NCBI RefSeq assembly: GCF_000151315.2
Contig: NW_011887305.1
Span: forward strand, 516,458 to 580,457
DNA length: 64,000 bases
Reading direction: 5' to 3'
Origin: Capsaspora owczarzaki ATCC 30864
Lineage: Eukaryota > Opisthokonta > Filasterea
Under the pieces are notes generated by a model. It searched no databases, was not told the DNA's origin, and saw nothing but the letters and a program-made list of their open reading frames with translations. Positions within the stretch are counted from its first letter, which is position 1. Every line of letters begins with the position of its first letter. Below, piece after piece: positions 12,713-24,046 of the stretch. The position numbers were made by a program, and so were the translations under genes.

Positions 12713-13017
12713 GTTTTTGTGTTGGGTTTGGCTGCAGCAGATAGACTGGTTCACGCCATTCACAAAGCAAAAGCTCTGAACAAACCATTCAATGGTTTAG
12801 CAACACAATTCACAATCCATCTGCCAAACTGCACCACTTTCGTCATTCATTACAACTTTTTTTTTTTGATTCAGTCTCTGTTTCAAATCATCTTCGTTTC
12901 ACTTCTTGTTTCGTGTTTCGCGTTTTTTTTTTTTTCCTTTTTGTTTTTCCCCTTCTTGAGACCTGAGCTCACAATCCCACCATATAACAACACCTCCTCG
13001 AATCAAGCTCACTAACC
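12713..13017. promoter_or_regulatory. Head-to-head intergenic region, OXLD1(-) / PRR11-like(+)
   Basis: 305 bp of pyrimidine-rich DNA on the plus strand with T runs at 12857-12866 and 12923-12935. It probably contains both promoters and the PRR11-like leader. No defined motif was recognised. Confidence 0.45.
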
Positions 13018-15073
13018 ATGGGTCGCCACGCCAAGCATTCGCACACCAAGCGCCAGCACCAGCAGCAGCAGTATTACTCGGCGTCGCGCCAGCCACCGAT
13101 CACGCCAAACATGCCCCGCAAGCACCTGAACTTTACCCCCGCGTCTGCATTCGCCCCTCTGGGTTCGAGTCCGCTGTTCACGCCTGCTTCGTCGGTGGCC
13201 AGCGAGCGGATTGCGCCAGTGTCTGCGTCGTTGTCGTCGCGAGTGGAGAAGGCCAAATCCGGCTCGACCTCGACAAAGCTCAACAATCGCAAGAAGCGGG
13301 CCGCTGCTGCCGCCGCTGCTGCCGCAACTGCTGCTGCCATGGCGGCCGAGTTTGGCACTATTGATGGCGAGTTTTCGGGAGGGGAAGGCGGCGTGTCGGC
13401 GGGCGCAGACATGGCGAGCAGCCACCACGCCGTTTCTGAAACTGTTTCAACTGTTGCGGCGGCGGCCGACCGTTTCGCGTTTCATGCATCCGGTGGTGGG
13501 GCGTCTCTGCTCCCGCCAATCACGCCTGGCACTGCCAACAGCGTCGACAGCATCAACGGCGACGGCGAGTTCTTTGCCGACCTGGACCTGGGCGTTGCGG
13601 CATCCGTCCGATTGCAACGCTCGCGCAGCCGCGAATTTGAATCCGACTCGCGCAACCGCTCCCCGACCAAGTCTCCGCTCCCCATCCGCGTGAGCAGAGC
13701 GTCCGCCTCCAGCAGTTGGTCCATCACCGGCGTTGTTAGCAAGGTAAGCGGTGTTTCTCGTCGACTGCGTTTGTGTGTGGGTGCATCAGCGATATTTTGT
13801 TTGGTGTTTTTTGAAAACGGTCCGAGAACCCCCTTTTTTAGGAAATGGGCTGGATTTCAATGCTTTTTGATCGCTTTTGATCGTGATGCGCTTGCGTGGG
13901 TTTTTTTTGGCATCTCAAACAGCAGCAACAACAAGCAAACTCATTTTTGGAATGGCTGCCACCCACCACAGGGATTGCGCGCCGTTGGTGACTTTTTGCT
14001 CGCGCGCACCGATGCTCCGTCCGGTGGCTCGCCCAAGCGTCACTTTACCGTATCGGAGCTGACTGAGCGCATTCTGCAACTCGAGAGCGAAATGTCCATC
14101 TTGAGGAAGCGAGTTGCTGATCAGGTAGTTGAGCTCGGGCCTTTTTTTTTTTTTTTTTTTTTGTTTGGTTTCTGCGTCGCGAGACGTAGCTCATCCTGGT
14201 TTTCCTTCATACTCGTGTCTTCCATCTTGGATTGATTGTTCTTTGATGCGCCATCAACTTCCACAGCCATTGCAGGACCACGCACCTTCCATGTCGAATG
14301 ATGCCTTTGTGCCACCTCCGCCACCCATGCCACCCATGTGCATGGGTGCTCCTCCACCGCCGCCACCGCCGCTTCCTCCGCTGATGATGCCGAAGGAATA
14401 CAAGATTGTGCTGGGTCGAGCATCGCAAAAGGTACCAGCTCGCATGCTCGTGCTCGACGAAAATACACAACCGAAAAACAATGGCAAACGCTCAACATTG
14501 TGCACACTAGACACAGCGCGACGAGAACGACGGTGAGGCTTCCGGGAAGAAGAAGGCCAAGGGATTCTCTGTTAGCTTGGAGGACATCCAGCGCGTGGCT
14601 TTGCGCCGAGTCAGCTCCAACCAAAGCGTCACCACTCCTGGATCCGCCCCCGCCAGCGCCAAGGACATTACGTCCGCTCTTGCAATGGAAGCAAAGGCCT
14701 TCCAGCTGAAGCGCAATGATTCCATTCGGTTCGTTGTTACTGGCGCACTCTCTGCGACAGCATGCTTGGTTTTGGTTGATAAAAACTAATCTGCCTGCTT
14801 CTCCATTCAGATCCCCCGGAGGTACGCCCATGCGGCCACGCAAGGCGACAAATGCCAGCCTCTTGGAAAATGCTGGCTCGGATGCTTCACACGGTGTTCG
14901 CACCCTTCTCCGTCGAGCTCGGGTAAGCGCGCTTGAGTCTGATTGAAATTGAGCCGAGTTACGTTCCGATATCTAACGCGCTGCGCCATTCTTTGAATTT
15001 TCAGACGGAATCAATTTCCTCTCCCGTACGCCACAGTCCGTTTGGTTCACCCTCCGCGGCGGTTCGTGCATAA
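13018..15073 (+). CDS. PRR11-like proline-rich protein
   Basis: Six exons in phase: 13018-13743, 13972-14124, 14267-14431, 14517-14728, 14811-14922 and 15005-15073 (TAA), giving 478 aa. The N-terminus is basic and disordered with a polyA tract. Exon 2 has a coiled-coil segment (ELTERILQLESEMSILRKRV). Exon 3 is a polyproline block (PPPPPMPPM...PPPPPPPLPP). Exon 4 has SVSLEDIQRVALRRVS and TTPGSAP. Exons 4-5 join to give SIRSPGGTPM, and the end has SSPVRHSPFGSP. The order of polyP, SDLQ-VTL-like strand, TPG, SPGGTP and terminal SP motifs matches vertebrate PRR11, a cell-cycle protein. MTFR-family proteins share the SPGGTP motif and are the alternative. Identity is by motif order, hence moderate confidence. 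Confidence 0.6.
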
Positions 15074-15401
15074 CTTAGACTACAGTATTGCTCTGAGCCT
15101 TGCTGGCGAGGATTTGGTCCAGCAAAGTTCCAGCTCTTCCCTCTGTCGATACCACCCCCCAACTTCCCCCATCCACCACTTGCAATAACACATCGAGTTA
15201 GGTTGACTGTCGTTGCGTGATTGCTTCACCCTATTTTATTGAACAAAACCAACCAAAAAACCAACAACAACAACAACCCCCCCCCCCAAACGTAAAAGTA
15301 CTCTTCAGCCTGCCACTATACTTCTTGTTCACTACAAGCCTCAAGCAGGTCGGCAAGCCTTTGTTTTCAACCCTATTTATGTTTGACGAGTGGAAACAAA
15401 A
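15074..15401. other. Intergenic, converging 3' ends
   Basis: Lies between the PRR11-like stop (+) and the AAA_28/CYTH protein stop (-). C-rich and A-rich runs occur near 15255-15290. No gene recognised. Confidence 0.5.
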
Positions 15402-16158
15402 TCATGAGCTTGCTGCTTGCGGGTCGGCGGAAAGATAGTGCATGGAGAAATGCGGATCATCGGTGACCTCGCGGTCAATCTTGAGGAATGGAGGCAGATT
15501 GGGCTCTGCGCCAAAGCGAACAAACGTCTCGAGAAGCACAAGACCACCAGCACACCGCGGAGGGTAAGGAGCGCGATAAATGTCGAGCGAGTAGCTATAG
15601 CCATCCAACATAAAGTTACGACGCAGCTTGTGCACAGTGCAGTGGTGTGGCTCACGTTGCGCACGGAGAGCCTGTCGGAAGGCAGACGGAAGCAACATAC
15701 ATCAACAGTGAGTGGCGGCGACGCTCTGGTAGCACACGATACAAAAGCGAAAACTATCTTGGGAAACGCACAACATAGTCGCGGCCAGTGACTGATCGTC
15801 GGACCTCCACCCGCTGACCATCAATAACGGGACGACGCACAGTGTGCGTATAAGTGAATTGATCTGAGAAGCGAGGCGAGGCGTGAGCAACGGGTAGTGG
15901 AAACGAAACGGCCCCCCAAAACTTTCCCCGAGACGATTTTTGAGAGTTCTCACTGTTTTGTCCTCGTCGGCGGATACGCGCTTGAGTGCCGTCGGCAGTC
16001 ACCAAGTAGTCGTGTTCAACATCAAAGTCTTGCACCTTGACTGGCAATTCCTGATTATTGCAAAAAAGGAGAAAAAAAAAAACAAAAACAAATGCATGCA
16101 GGAATCGGCTTGATGTGAGTTCCACAACAGCCATGTCCACGACAGCCAACCACGCACG

Positions 16159-16249
<91 letters not shown>

Positions 16250-17993
16250 CATCTCAACACACAGCTCTCTTACATCAGGGACGGCCGAAACCAGGAACTT
16301 GCGTTTGCGACCCTTGCTCGGAACTTCGTCTTCCAATCCGATGCGCTTGCACACGGCACTGACCACACGTTGCAGCTTCTCCTTGAACCCGGTCGAGTTG
16401 TCAATAATATCGAGGTAGGGATGGCCCAGCCATGCATCGGCGACACGCGCATCCAATTGGCGTGCGAGCTCAATGCCCTCCTTTCGCACAGAGTTGTTTT
16501 CTGTCGTGTAGAACTGCTCGGCGCCATTGGCGGCCGTCACAAGATGCAAAACGAGGTCATAGCGACCATCGCGCAGCTCGACGGTTGTGAAATTGTTATC
16601 AGCAAGAATTTGGGACCAGAGTTCCGGCTCCGTGTCTGCATGCGATTGTGTGAGAGAGAAAGAAAAAGAGAGAGAGAGCGCGCGCCCACCCCCCGGGCAG
16701 TGAGTTGCGCAACATCGACGCTTCATTCGAGAAGATATCCACATTTCGTAAATTCCCCCCCCCTTCCTCCCCCAAGATCAGGGGAAAACCCCCAAAAAGG
16801 CATGCGCTTACAAGCCGAAGCATCCATCGCGCCACGATCGCAAATCAACACTTGGCTCTGAGTAGCTCCGGCTGCAATAGCACCGCGCGCAAGGTCATGG
16901 TACGTATCCTCCAAGCGCAGCATGACGTTCAGCAGGTTGTTTTGGAATTGTGCGGCTGTTGTTGGGGTTTCCGGTTCAGTACGAGCAAAAATGGATGAGC
17001 ACCAAACAAGGAGCAAAGTATGCCTAGATCCACACAAGCAACGTCATACCCATTCTGGCGTCGAGCTCGGCGAATGAAACACCTCCGCTGTCCGAGTCGA
17101 TCGTGTGCAAATAAAATGTCCAACAAGGTGAGACACAAAGGTGAGCATCCAGTGACTATGAGTCGTTCGATCTCTGCGCAACCAACACTTTTCCGGTTTA
17201 CTGCAGAAACGTGGTCCTCTCGCACATCTTTGCAAGTAGTTCGATGCGCATCATCCATGTCATCGCAGGGGGTGCAAGTCCAATGGTAAGTCCAGCCACA
17301 CTGCGCACTGCGCTGTGACCCCCCATTTTCTCTCCCTCCTCTCGCCTTTTCGCGCCTTCTGCTCGCAGCCGTCCACTGCGCAGACTTCACCAACGCGCAT
17401 TCCAGCCATCCGCTCGTTCGACCAGCAAACACGCTTTTGCTTCGTCCCTTGACGCTCGTCGAGCGAGGGAGGGAGGCGCGATTCGTGGCTCCGATAAGAA
17501 GCGACCAGACAAAGGCTGCTGGCGACTGAAGAGCGACAATCAGCGCACGTTTGCAGGAGAAACAACAACAACAACAAAGCACCACGAAGCGACGCATCGA
17601 CGGCACAGCTTTGAATGGAAGCGCGCCACAATGGAAAACAAGACAAAAAAGCGCGGGAAACAAACGAGAACCAAAAATCGCGTGTTGTTGTTGCGGTTTT
17701 TTTTTTTTTTTGTTTTTATACCTCAGAAGGACGGTCGCAGCTTCAGGGACGCGGTAGACCTTCCATCCGCGACGCTCAAAGAACTCGCTGAGCACGGAGA
17801 GCACGGTCGTCTTGCCGGCGCAGGGGCCTGTGGAGCGAGGCGAGGGGAGAAAGCGAAGGAAAAAGCGAGAAAGAAGAGATTCCGAGGTAAAAAGCATGAC
17901 CATTCGTTACTCAAAAGTTCACTGGCAGGGCAAGACAAGGGTAGGTGCAGCAGGCTTACCACCAGTGAGCACGATTTTCAGCACTTCCGCCAT
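15402..17993 (-). CDS. AAA_28 P-loop kinase-like plus CYTH-like protein (TRPL translocation defect 14 family)
   Basis: Eight exons in phase: 17993-17960, 17827-17722, 17087-17050, 16955-16812, 16635-16274, 16050-15954, 15863-15772 and 15671-15402 (TGA), giving 380 aa. The N-terminal half is a P-loop domain with Walker A split by intron 1 ([10 protein letters not shown]), a VPEAAT motif and [10 protein letters not shown]. The C-terminal half has the alternating charged strands of a CYTH/triphosphate-tunnel fold ([36 protein letters not shown]). This arrangement matches eukaryotic proteins annotated as TRPL translocation defect protein 14. The P-loop half is related to NadR-type kinases. Substrate and role here are unknown. 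Intron 2 is long (634 bp); intron 5 contains a CA repeat. Confidence 0.82.
16158..16250. repeat. CA dinucleotide microsatellite (intronic)
   Basis: More than 40 uninterrupted CA units lie in the intron between 16051 and 16273 of the AAA_28/CYTH gene, making up roughly 40 percent of it. Confidence 0.95.
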
Positions 17994-18269
17994 TATTGTT
18001 TGTATTGCAAAGCTCAAAAAGAGTGACAAGCGCTCTGGCTTTGGATCTGGATTCATGTGTCAGCAGCAGCTGCATTCATGTTGAATGCCGACCTCTGAGT
18101 GCAGCGTTCTTCTTTGACGATATGCGTCTTAGCGTCTGCTCAGATAATTTTGTTTCACTTTTTCCCTTCAATTTTTGTTTCAACTTTCCAACAGAGTTTT
18201 TCAAACTCCCTCCTTCTCACCATCACTTCTCCTTTTTTGTTCTTTTTGAATTCCCCTACGTTTCCTTCT

Positions 18270-20630
18270 ATGAATGTCTGGACGACTGAGGAAGGCGGCG
18301 TGATGCACAATGTTGGTCCATTGCTGCCGCCACTCAATCTGCCAGACCAACCAGCGACGACCGAGGGGTTGTCCAGTCGACGACTCCTCGTGAATACGTC
18401 CATCACGACTACCACTACTGATACTGATACTGCCGATACTACCGATACTGCCGATGCTGACGATACTGCTGCAGCGCCGCGCGGAATCGACGCCCTGCCA
18501 AACGAACTCTTCCTGACAATCTTTGCCTACCTCGACGCAGTGACCTTGTTCAGCTGCAGCCAAGTCTGCTCGCGTTGGCGCGGTCTCATGTCGTCGGCCG
18601 TCATGCTGCGCTCGATGGACCTCTCGCGGGACTTTGGCTCGGTGGCCTTGCTGACCCTCGTCGAATCGGCTGCTCCTGCTGCTGCAGACCTCCTTGCGTC
18701 ATCAGCACTGCAGAGCGCCCCGTCGGATGCCGCCACCACTCGACTGGCAGCTGCGGCTGCCAATAGTACTAGCAATGCCTCGAATGCACCGAGCCATGAC
18801 AGGGCAGCAGCAGGCACGGCACGCAGCCCCAAATTTCGCATCGCCTGGCGAAACTCGACCCGTTTGACACCGTTACCAGATCTCACCGGTCAAGTCGCCA
18901 CAACTATTGCGCAGACTGTGGAAGCAGACTCGACACTGGCAAATAAGACCCCTGAGACTGCTACTGACGCTTTACCGCGGGATGCACACGATGAAGAACC
19001 ACCCATCAAGATTGTACTCGCAAGACGATCTTCCAGTTCCCTGCCGTCGCAGTCGGGTTCGTCGACAGCGGTGCCTCCTGTTGAAGGCGTGCGCAATTCT
19101 ACTGCTGCTGCTGCTGTCCCCACTGCTACCACTGCTGCTACTGCTGCTACTGCTGCTACTGCTGCTACGGCCCTTGTGGAGATGGCTCGCGCGCCTGAAC
19201 TTTCCTCAAAACTCGCATCCATGCTCCTGGAAGCGGCTGCTGCGACGTCCTCGACGGCCATTTCGTCCGCTGCTCCTTCCTCTTCTAGCCTTGCCGTTAT
19301 TGATGCTGCTTCAGGACCCTCAGCCAGGGTACCGTTGCACCACCGACCAGAGGGCGACATTGTCACCCAGCTATCTCGCTGGCTACTGCGGAGACACCTG
19401 CGACTCTTCTCCTCCCACCTGCGGTACCTTGACTTTTCGCATTCGCCGGCTTTCATCTCAGAGTCCGTTCTCTGTGCATCGCTGAGTGTCGCTACCGGGC
19501 TAGTGTCGCTGAACGTGCAAGGATGCACCATCACCAATCGAACCCTGTTTTGCTTGCCGCCTTCGTTGACACACCTGGACATTTCGTACTGCATGGGAAT
19601 ATCCGCCGCTGGAATCAACCACATTGCCCATGCGTGTCCCCAATTGCGCGTGCTCAAGTGCAAGCACGTGAGTGAGATGCAGGACTTTTCCCTGACCCAC
19701 CTCGCCCTGTCTGGCCTTCGACTTTCGCATCTGGATCTTGAAGGATGTGGCCAAATCACCAATGCTGGACTCAGCGCCTTGCTCGTCGCGAGCGGTGGTG
19801 ATCTCATTGATTTGTCGTTGCGGGCCTGCGATGGACTCGATGGGAGCGCCGCTCGCGCAGTGGCTCAGAACTGTCCCTTGCTCAAACGCATCGACTTGTC
19901 CTACTTGCCGCTGGTTGACTACGACGTGACTGTTCTGGCTTGCTCATGCCCTCGTTTGACCAGCGTTCGGCTCTGGCGCTGCAACCAGCTAACGGATCTC
20001 GCCGTGACCGACCTTGCCAACTTTTGCCCCTCCATCACCGAACTCGATTTGATGCACTGCAACAGAGGATTGATCAATCCGAGCATTCACCGGTTTCCAA
20101 AGCTTCGCAAGCTCGTTCTGTATGGCTGTTCGTCGGTGACTCCCGCCACCCTCGCTCTGTGCCTCGCAATGCCTGGGTTGGAAAACATCAATCTTGCCCA
20201 TACGGCTGTCGATGACGACGCAATCGAGCAAGCAGCGCAAGTGATCAAGCAACAGTCCCACACTGACCAGGCAGACGAGAGTGTGTCAACGGTTGGCTCT
20301 GGCCAGTCGCTGCATTCGCTCACTCTGACAGACACAACGGTCGGAGATCGTGGCATTGCCGCATTGGTGCAATTTGCACACAAACTGCAAGTGCTCGTTC
20401 TCCGACGGAGCCCAGTCACGGATGCGTCTACAACGCTTCTTGCCTCTGGCTTTCCGCTTTTGCGCCAACTGTTCTTGAACGATTGCCGTGGCATCACCGA
20501 TGAGTTTGCCAATCGATGGCCATCCGGCAGCCCCGTGCGCGAGCTCCACACCCGGGGCACGAACCTGAGCAAGCGCGGTGTTGCGTTGTTGTCCCATCAC
20601 GCACAAGATGACAGATTGGAATTGAGTTGA
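18270..20630 (+). CDS. F-box/LRR protein (FBXL-type SCF substrate receptor)
   Basis: Single exon, 786 aa, TGA at 20628-20630. The frame stays open upstream to 18099, but that part is hydrophobic T-rich leader, so the start was placed at MNVWTTEEGG (18270). An F-box lies at about residues 73-118 (IDALPNELFLTIFAYLDAV, CSQVCSRWRGL). A long low-complexity A/S/T linker (about 130-360) follows, then 12-14 leucine-rich repeats of the cysteine-containing FBXL/AMN1 type (for example LTHLDISYCMGISAAGINHI and LDLEGCGQITNAGL) to the end. FBXL proteins bind Skp1 through the F-box and choose targets with the LRR solenoid. The target cannot be read from sequence. The exact orthologue among FBXL2/20/AMN1-like genes was not resolved. 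Confidence 0.88.
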   Translation: MNVWTTEEGGVMHNVGPLLPPLNLPDQPATTEGLSSRRLLVNTSITTTTTDTDTADTTDTADADDTAAAPRGIDALPNELFLTIFAYLDAVTLFSCSQVCSRWRGLMSSAVMLRSMDLSRDFGSVALLTLVESAAPAAADLLASSALQSAPSDAATTRLAAAAANSTSNASNAPSHDRAAAGTARSPKFRIAWRNSTRLTPLPDLTGQVATTIAQTVEADSTLANKTPETATDALPRDAHDEEPPIKIVLARRSSSSLPSQSGSSTAVPPVEGVRNSTAAAAVPTATTAATAATAATAATALVEMARAPELSSKLASMLLEAAAATSSTAISSAAPSSSSLAVIDAASGPSARVPLHHRPEGDIVTQLSRWLLRRHLRLFSSHLRYLDFSHSPAFISESVLCASLSVATGLVSLNVQGCTITNRTLFCLPPSLTHLDISYCMGISAAGINHIAHACPQLRVLKCKHVSEMQDFSLTHLALSGLRLSHLDLEGCGQITNAGLSALLVASGGDLIDLSLRACDGLDGSAARAVAQNCPLLKRIDLSYLPLVDYDVTVLACSCPRLTSVRLWRCNQLTDLAVTDLANFCPSITELDLMHCNRGLINPSIHRFPKLRKLVLYGCSSVTPATLALCLAMPGLENINLAHTAVDDDAIEQAAQVIKQQSHTDQADESVSTVGSGQSLHSLTLTDTTVGDRGIAALVQFAHKLQVLVLRRSPVTDASTTLLASGFPLLRQLFLNDCRGITDEFANRWPSGSPVRELHTRGTNLSKRGVALLSHHAQDDRLELS

Positions 20631-20734
20631 GCGTTTAAGTGTCGTCTTCTTTGAGACTCTTGTGCACAATGTTTTTTTTTTGTTTTGTCAGTTAATACAA
20701 TTGTTATTTCGAAGGTACAACCCTACACCATCGG

Positions 20735-22947
20735 TTAATCAAAATAATCTTCAACGTCTACGTCGGGATCGAGCAACATGTCCTTGAATGCAGACACATC
20801 CAGCTGATTCAAAATGAGATTTTCAAACGTTTCCTGAACAACAGAGAGTTGCGCAGTTTCCATCAGTCTTCCAGGTTCGTTTCAAGTTTCGCTATTGCGA
20901 CAACAACAACAACAGCCACACAAGCTCCTGCATACCTCTAGATCTGTCTCGCCAATCAGGACGGCACCTTGAACGCACCCATTGGCAAGCACAAGCTTGA
21001 TATACTCGTGCCCTCGTGTCACCCGCAGCAGAACCTCGTAGTCCCCAACGGCGAGTCCTTGCGCATTGTACAGCCCCAATAGCACTACCTTGAAGCCGAA
21101 AAACCGGGTGACGTGTGCAAATGCCTCAAAACAAAAGTCCAACAAGGCCAGCTCGTGTTTGGCCGCAGCTTGGATGCAACGCGCAGCATAGGCGCCCATT
21201 TGACGCGCCTGTGTCCACAATCGCAGCTGAAACCAGTGACTCGATGTCGGCCACTGCACTGTGCACACATCGCCCGCCGCAAAAACATCGGGCAGATTGG
21301 TTTGCATTTGGTCGTTCACTGCAATCCCGCCGTCCGACGCTCGCAGAATCTGTACAGCAAGGAAACCAAGCACCAACCTCCAAAATTCAGCGGCGCCGTG
21401 CAAATGACACAAAACCAGCCCACCACACGCGATCATACACACACCTCAGGACCAATAAAATCAGCGCACGGAACTACTCCGGTGGCCGAAACAACGACGT
21501 CGCAGCCGTAAACTCGATTGTTGCTCAGCACAACAATGGCAGGCCAGTCGAGGATGTCTGTGTCATTGTGCACAATAGCTGGGTGCTGCTGTCGGTATGC
21601 GACAAACTCTGCCGGAGACAGTACGGCACTAACACTTGTCGAGAGCTCGACCACTCGACGCGGGGTATCGATGCGCTCTCCGATTGGATGCAAGCGAGCC
21701 TGGTCTTGCCACCGTGGACCGAGCGCAGCCCCAGAATAGACTTCCATAGCAGGAGCTGTTTGGTTTGGCTCTGGAGGAGCCTGTGAGGAAGGAATATCGG
21801 AGACGCCGGCACGAGCGCTGGCCAGAGCGGCCTTGGCAGCGCGCTGTTGGAGTGTGTGCGGAGTGAAAATGGCGACACCATTCTCGGTTTCCTCAGGTTC
21901 TTCCGGCAGTCCATGTCGAAGTGTTGCCGTTGACTCGTTCTCGCTCATGCCCGCTGATTCCAGCTTGACATCCGACATGAAAAACGTAGCGGCACCCGCA
22001 TCGAAAAAGCTTGTGCCAATGTGCTCATCGCGCACCGCCCAAACGACGTCGCAGAATTGGACTTCATGTCTGCAGCAATCCAAGGCAAAAAACAAATTTC
22101 AATCAGAATGAGCGATTGGTTGGGGGGGGGGCTGTCAAATCGATGACATGATGCAAACACGAGGCGATTACACAAGCTCCAGCGCAATGCCTCCATTGCC
22201 GACAACGACAACGCGCCGCGCACTTCCCAGCCGCGCTTGCAAATCCTGCATCAGAGAGATCCATACATTCGCACAGCTCAGTGCATTCGAAACCCCCCGA
22301 TCAAAGGCACCACTTCCGGCATGACTGTACCTTGACGCTCTCCGTGTCGCGAATCCCGATGACGTGCTCGGGATGGGCGGTCGCGATCAGGTTGGGTCTC
22401 GCTCCAGCGCAGACACAGAGCTTGTCATACGCATGGCGCCGACCTGCCGTGTCCAGGACGGACTTGGCGCGTGTGTCGACGGAGGCCACAGTCGCGTGCA
22501 CGATGCTCAGATTGGGATACTGCAGCGCGTCATCCAGCCAGCGCTCGACAATCTCGAACGTCTCGAGCGTCCGCGACAGCTGCGAAAAAACAAGCAAGGT
22601 CGAGAGTGTGCACAAGGCGCATGGAGATTGTCAGAGTCGTTGAAATGGAGCGATTGCGATCAGTGAGCATGCTGTTGGTTTCAGATGCGAATCTTTCGTA
22701 TTCGCGTTGTCTCTCTGCTCATGCATGGGAAGAGTAGACGACGCACTGCTTGACTGCTTGGATGAGAGCAAGCAAACAAAAAGAAAGCTGCCCTTTTCCG
22801 TACCTGGTGAAAGTTGGCGACCGTTTTGAGCATTGGGGAGGCCGACAAGAGCGTAATTCGGTGTTCCGGTTGGTTTCGCCAGGCTACTGCGAGCGACTCT
22901 GCACATGTAGCACCTGCAATGCCGGATCCAATCACTACAACATGCAT
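20735..22947 (-). CDS. PYROXD1: PYROXD1, pyridine nucleotide-disulfide oxidoreductase
   Basis: Six exons in phase: 22947-22804, 22579-22331, 22245-22172, 22069-21445, 21349-20936 and 20833-20735 (TAA), giving 534 aa. The N-terminus has the FAD-binding motif [17 protein letters not shown] central motif [13 protein letters not shown] (split by intron 3) is the NADH-binding site. [13 protein letters not shown] is the second FAD contact. [19 protein letters not shown] and the end [20 protein letters not shown] are strongly PYROXD1-like. Exon 4 also carries the family's inserted segment between the NADH-binding lobes. Like other family members it lacks a redox CxxC. The enzyme is a cytosolic/nuclear oxidoreductase. 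An A run at 23008-23025 lies about 60 bp upstream of the start. Confidence 0.95.
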
Positions 22948-23234
22948 GTTTTGATTCTTGGAGTTTGAAACGCGCGAAATTTTCAACGAGATGGTCGAAA
23001 AGGAGGGAAAAAAAAAAAAAAAAAAGTAGACTGCAAACTCGCAAGCACGTCAAGTAGGACTGCATTCATTGTGCAGATTTGGCTGGGTTGTGACCACTTG
23101 TTCGGCAATCTTGATAGGATGGATGGTAGTTGAAGACGGGTCTTGGTTTTCGTCTGAATTTTGGAGCTGAAGTTTCGAATCCAACGACCAGGCCAATATC
23201 AAAACCGATTGTGCCCAGCAACATCAACATCTAA

Positions 23235-23307
23235 GGGCTTGTAGCTCATTTGGTAGAGCGCATCGTTAGCATCGATGAGGTCAGCGGTTCGACTCCGTTC
23301 AAGTCCA
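23235..23307 (+). tRNA. tRNA-Ala (anticodon AGC)
   Basis: A 73-nt cloverleaf with no intron. The acceptor stem GGGCTTG pairs with CAAGTCC and includes the G3:U70 wobble that defines tRNA-Ala. The D arm is GCTC-loop-GAGC. The anticodon stem is CATCG/CGATG with loop TTAGCAT, giving AGC. The T arm is AGCGG-TTCGACT-CCGTT. The discriminator base is A and no CCA is encoded. T runs beginning at 23308 provide an RNA polymerase III terminator. The internal A box (TAGCTCATTTGG) and B box (GGTTCGACTCC) fit the consensus. Confidence 0.97.
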
Positions 23308-23322
23308 TTTTTTTTGCTTTGG

Positions 23323-23345
<23 letters not shown>
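23308..23345 (+). terminator. Pol III T-tract terminator after tRNA-Ala
   Basis: A short T run immediately after the tRNA and a much longer one (from about 23327 into the 23350s) on the coding strand are the expected Pol III stop signals. Confidence 0.7.
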
Positions 23346-23359
<14 letters not shown>

Positions 23360-23452
23360 CGTTTCGCTGGTTTGCAACTACGCGAGTGTCTCTTGCACTA
23401 CTCGCACAATCTCAATCTTTATCAAGCTGATACTCTGCGCTTCATACGGTAG

Positions 23453-24046
23453 CTGTCAAACGCCGGCATCACGGATGGAACCATCACAGAAGACAGCGAC
23501 GTGTTTCTGTTCGGTGCGCGTCGCGTGTATCGAAACTTTTTCAACCCGAACAAGTACGCCGAGTTTTACGCGAGTTCTGCAATCGAGAGTTACCTCGCGC
23601 TCGATAGAGAAAAGCTGATCGATCTTGCGCTGCTGCTCGGCTCCGACTACACTTCTGGTGTGGAGCGCATTGGTCCCGTCCTCGCCATGGAAATTCTCGG
23701 CGACTTTCCATCTCTCCAGGAGTTTGCGACGTTTCTTCATCAGTACAAGTTTGCGACCTCTGATTTGGACTTGGACGCTGTTTCGCCACTTCGTCGAAAG
23801 TTGGTAAGAAGGCTCCAGAACGACGAGGGGACGAGGGGGTCTAGGGGATGTGTTTCCGTGAAGTTTTTTCTCAACCCTTTCATCAAACACGAGATTCCGC
23901 AAATGTTTCAGCTCGTTGGGTTTTCCCGTCCCTGGTGCAGCAAATCCTCCATACTCTGCGTCACAATCATGCAAAGCAACACAGGCGACTGTTTGATGCC
24001 TGAAAGCAATTCTTCATTGATCTTGAATTTCTTTCACGCAAAGTAG
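23453..24046 (+). pseudogene. XPG/ERCC5 nuclease fragment (internal I-region only)
   Basis: An exon-like block 23453-23803 (117 codons), bounded by a TAG acceptor and a GTAAGA donor, encodes the core of an XPG-family nuclease: GTITEDSDVFLFGARRVYRN, then LDREKLIDLALLLGSDYTSG, then GPVLAMEIL. It includes the metal-binding EDSD and GSDYT residues and is closest to XPG (ERCC5) rather than FEN1 or EXO1. A possible second exon (23912-24046) ends in TAG and does not resemble the family. The N-region (MGVxGLW) and the C-terminal PCNA/TFIIH parts are absent. The left flank is occupied by the tRNA and PYROXD1, so no upstream exons fit. It is best read as a truncated copy; a small expressed protein cannot be excluded. 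Confidence 0.65.

Noticed and set aside
16158-16250. CA repeat as a possible CRISPR or regulatory array
   Set aside because: A simple intronic dinucleotide microsatellite with no spacers.
18099-18269. Upstream extension of the F-box/LRR gene
   Set aside because: Hydrophobic F/S/L-rich translation of T-rich leader DNA. It could mimic a signal peptide, but an F-box protein is cytosolic and ATG 18270 fits better.
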